Origin: Opacimonas viscosa
GTDB lineage: Bacteria; Pseudomonadota; Gammaproteobacteria; Enterobacterales; Alteromonadaceae
Direction of reading: 5' to 3'
NCBI RefSeq assembly: GCF_024199005.1
Contig: NZ_JANATA010000001.1
Location: forward strand, 124,001 to 188,000
DNA: 64,000 nt
Shown: positions 63,846 through 64,000 of the stretch, one piece after another
Layout of the letters: each line of letters begins with the position of its first letter
How positions within the stretch are numbered: the first letter of the stretch is position 1
Position numbers and translations under genes: made by a program
The notes under the pieces: model-generated
Told to the model about the DNA's origin: nothing
The model's input: only the letters and a program-made list of their open reading frames with translations
The model's database searches: none

Positions 63846-64000
63846 GTGAAATTACAACAAAAGCTATTTATACCTCTTATTTTTATTGTCACACTTCCTG
63901 TGTTGGCTATAGGTGTAGTTGCTTATGATTACATTTTGCAGAATTCGAAAAATGTACTTACCTCTGAGGTCAGCTCTCTTGCCAACTCATTGGCGCCAAG
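63846..64000 (+). CDS. Membrane sensor protein, N-terminal fragment (runs off window)
   Basis: Starts at GTG 63846 with AAGGA 7-11 bases upstream. The 51 visible residues are KLQQKLFIPLIFIVTLPVLA, IGVVAYDYILQNS and an amphipathic helix, that is, a first membrane helix followed by a periplasmic sensor helix. It could be a diguanylate cyclase/phosphodiesterase (MbaA-like), kinase or chemoreceptor; the output domain lies outside the window. Confidence 0.7.
   Translation, partial: MKLQQKLFIPLIFIVTLPVLAIGVVAYDYILQNSKNVLTSEVSSLANSLAP

Overview
The window comes from a Gram-negative gammaproteobacterium, most likely a marine member of the Alteromonadales (Alteromonas/Glaciecola-like). This rests on gene content and order: gacA-uvrC-pgsA followed by a tRNA-Gly/Cys/Leu cluster, ccoNOQP-ccoHIS-fnr-uspE-ttcA, a proteobacterial dedicated sortase regulatory module, and many TonB/porin-type outer-membrane genes. 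Base composition is moderately AT-rich. No plasmid, phage or CRISPR was recognised. All family assignments come from reading the translations; no database search was run.

Layout. (1) 1-2400: the end of serS, a minus-strand tRNA 2-thiouridylation cluster (tusD, tusC, tusE, with no tusB seen), the BAX-inhibitor family gene yccA, and a tRNA-Ser(UGA). (2) 2400-4480: an AT-rich, gene-poor stretch after the tRNA, holding an unrecognised membrane-anchored coiled-coil protein with signs of partial duplication. (3) 4480-9820: a PdsS/PdsR two-component pair and the OmpA-like PdsO, which normally accompany a sortase and its target; neither is present here. A SIMPL-domain protein and an unknown exported protein follow. 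(4) 10.1-14.4 kb: an XRE regulator, gacA-uvrC-pgsA and five tRNA genes. (5) 14.6-21.8 kb: an RND efflux pair, a LysE-type exporter, a membrane protein, a Bax-like glucosaminidase and a DUF2987-like protein. (6) 21.8-32.7 kb, minus strand: rssA, ttcA, uspE, fnr, and the cbb3 oxidase structural and assembly genes, with FNR-like boxes at ccoN and uspE. (7) 33.2-39.5 kb: a complementary bacterioferritin pair, a KefC-like antiporter, and a Baeyer-Villiger-type monooxygenase/SDR/hydrolase cluster.

(8) 39.5-61.7 kb is the most interesting part: a large PQQ-dependent alcohol oxidation locus. It holds a PedABC-type ABC system (permease, ATPase, YVTN beta-propeller, binding protein), cytochrome c550 (PedF), a MoxJ-like binding protein, a quinoprotein alcohol dehydrogenase, an aldehyde dehydrogenase, a NosR-like membrane iron-sulfur flavoprotein, a NosP-like FIST protein, a NahK/ErcS'-like hybrid kinase, an AgmR/ErbR-like response regulator, a porin, a second ABC importer and a TonB receptor. 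The dehydrogenase has an Asp two residues after the catalytic Asp (D322/D324), the signature of lanthanide-dependent enzymes. The TonB receptor carries two six-Asp tracts in a cysteine-flanked insert. A recurring motif close to CTACCAAAGRATGAGA lies upstream of at least seven transcription units here, suggesting one regulon, perhaps controlled by the AgmR-like regulator. My working hypothesis is a lanthanide-linked alcohol oxidation regulon with its own uptake machinery.

(9) 62.0-64.0 kb: a TorF-like outer-membrane protein that carries the same motif upstream, then a PotD/NspS-like polyamine-binding protein followed by the start of a membrane sensor that runs off the end.
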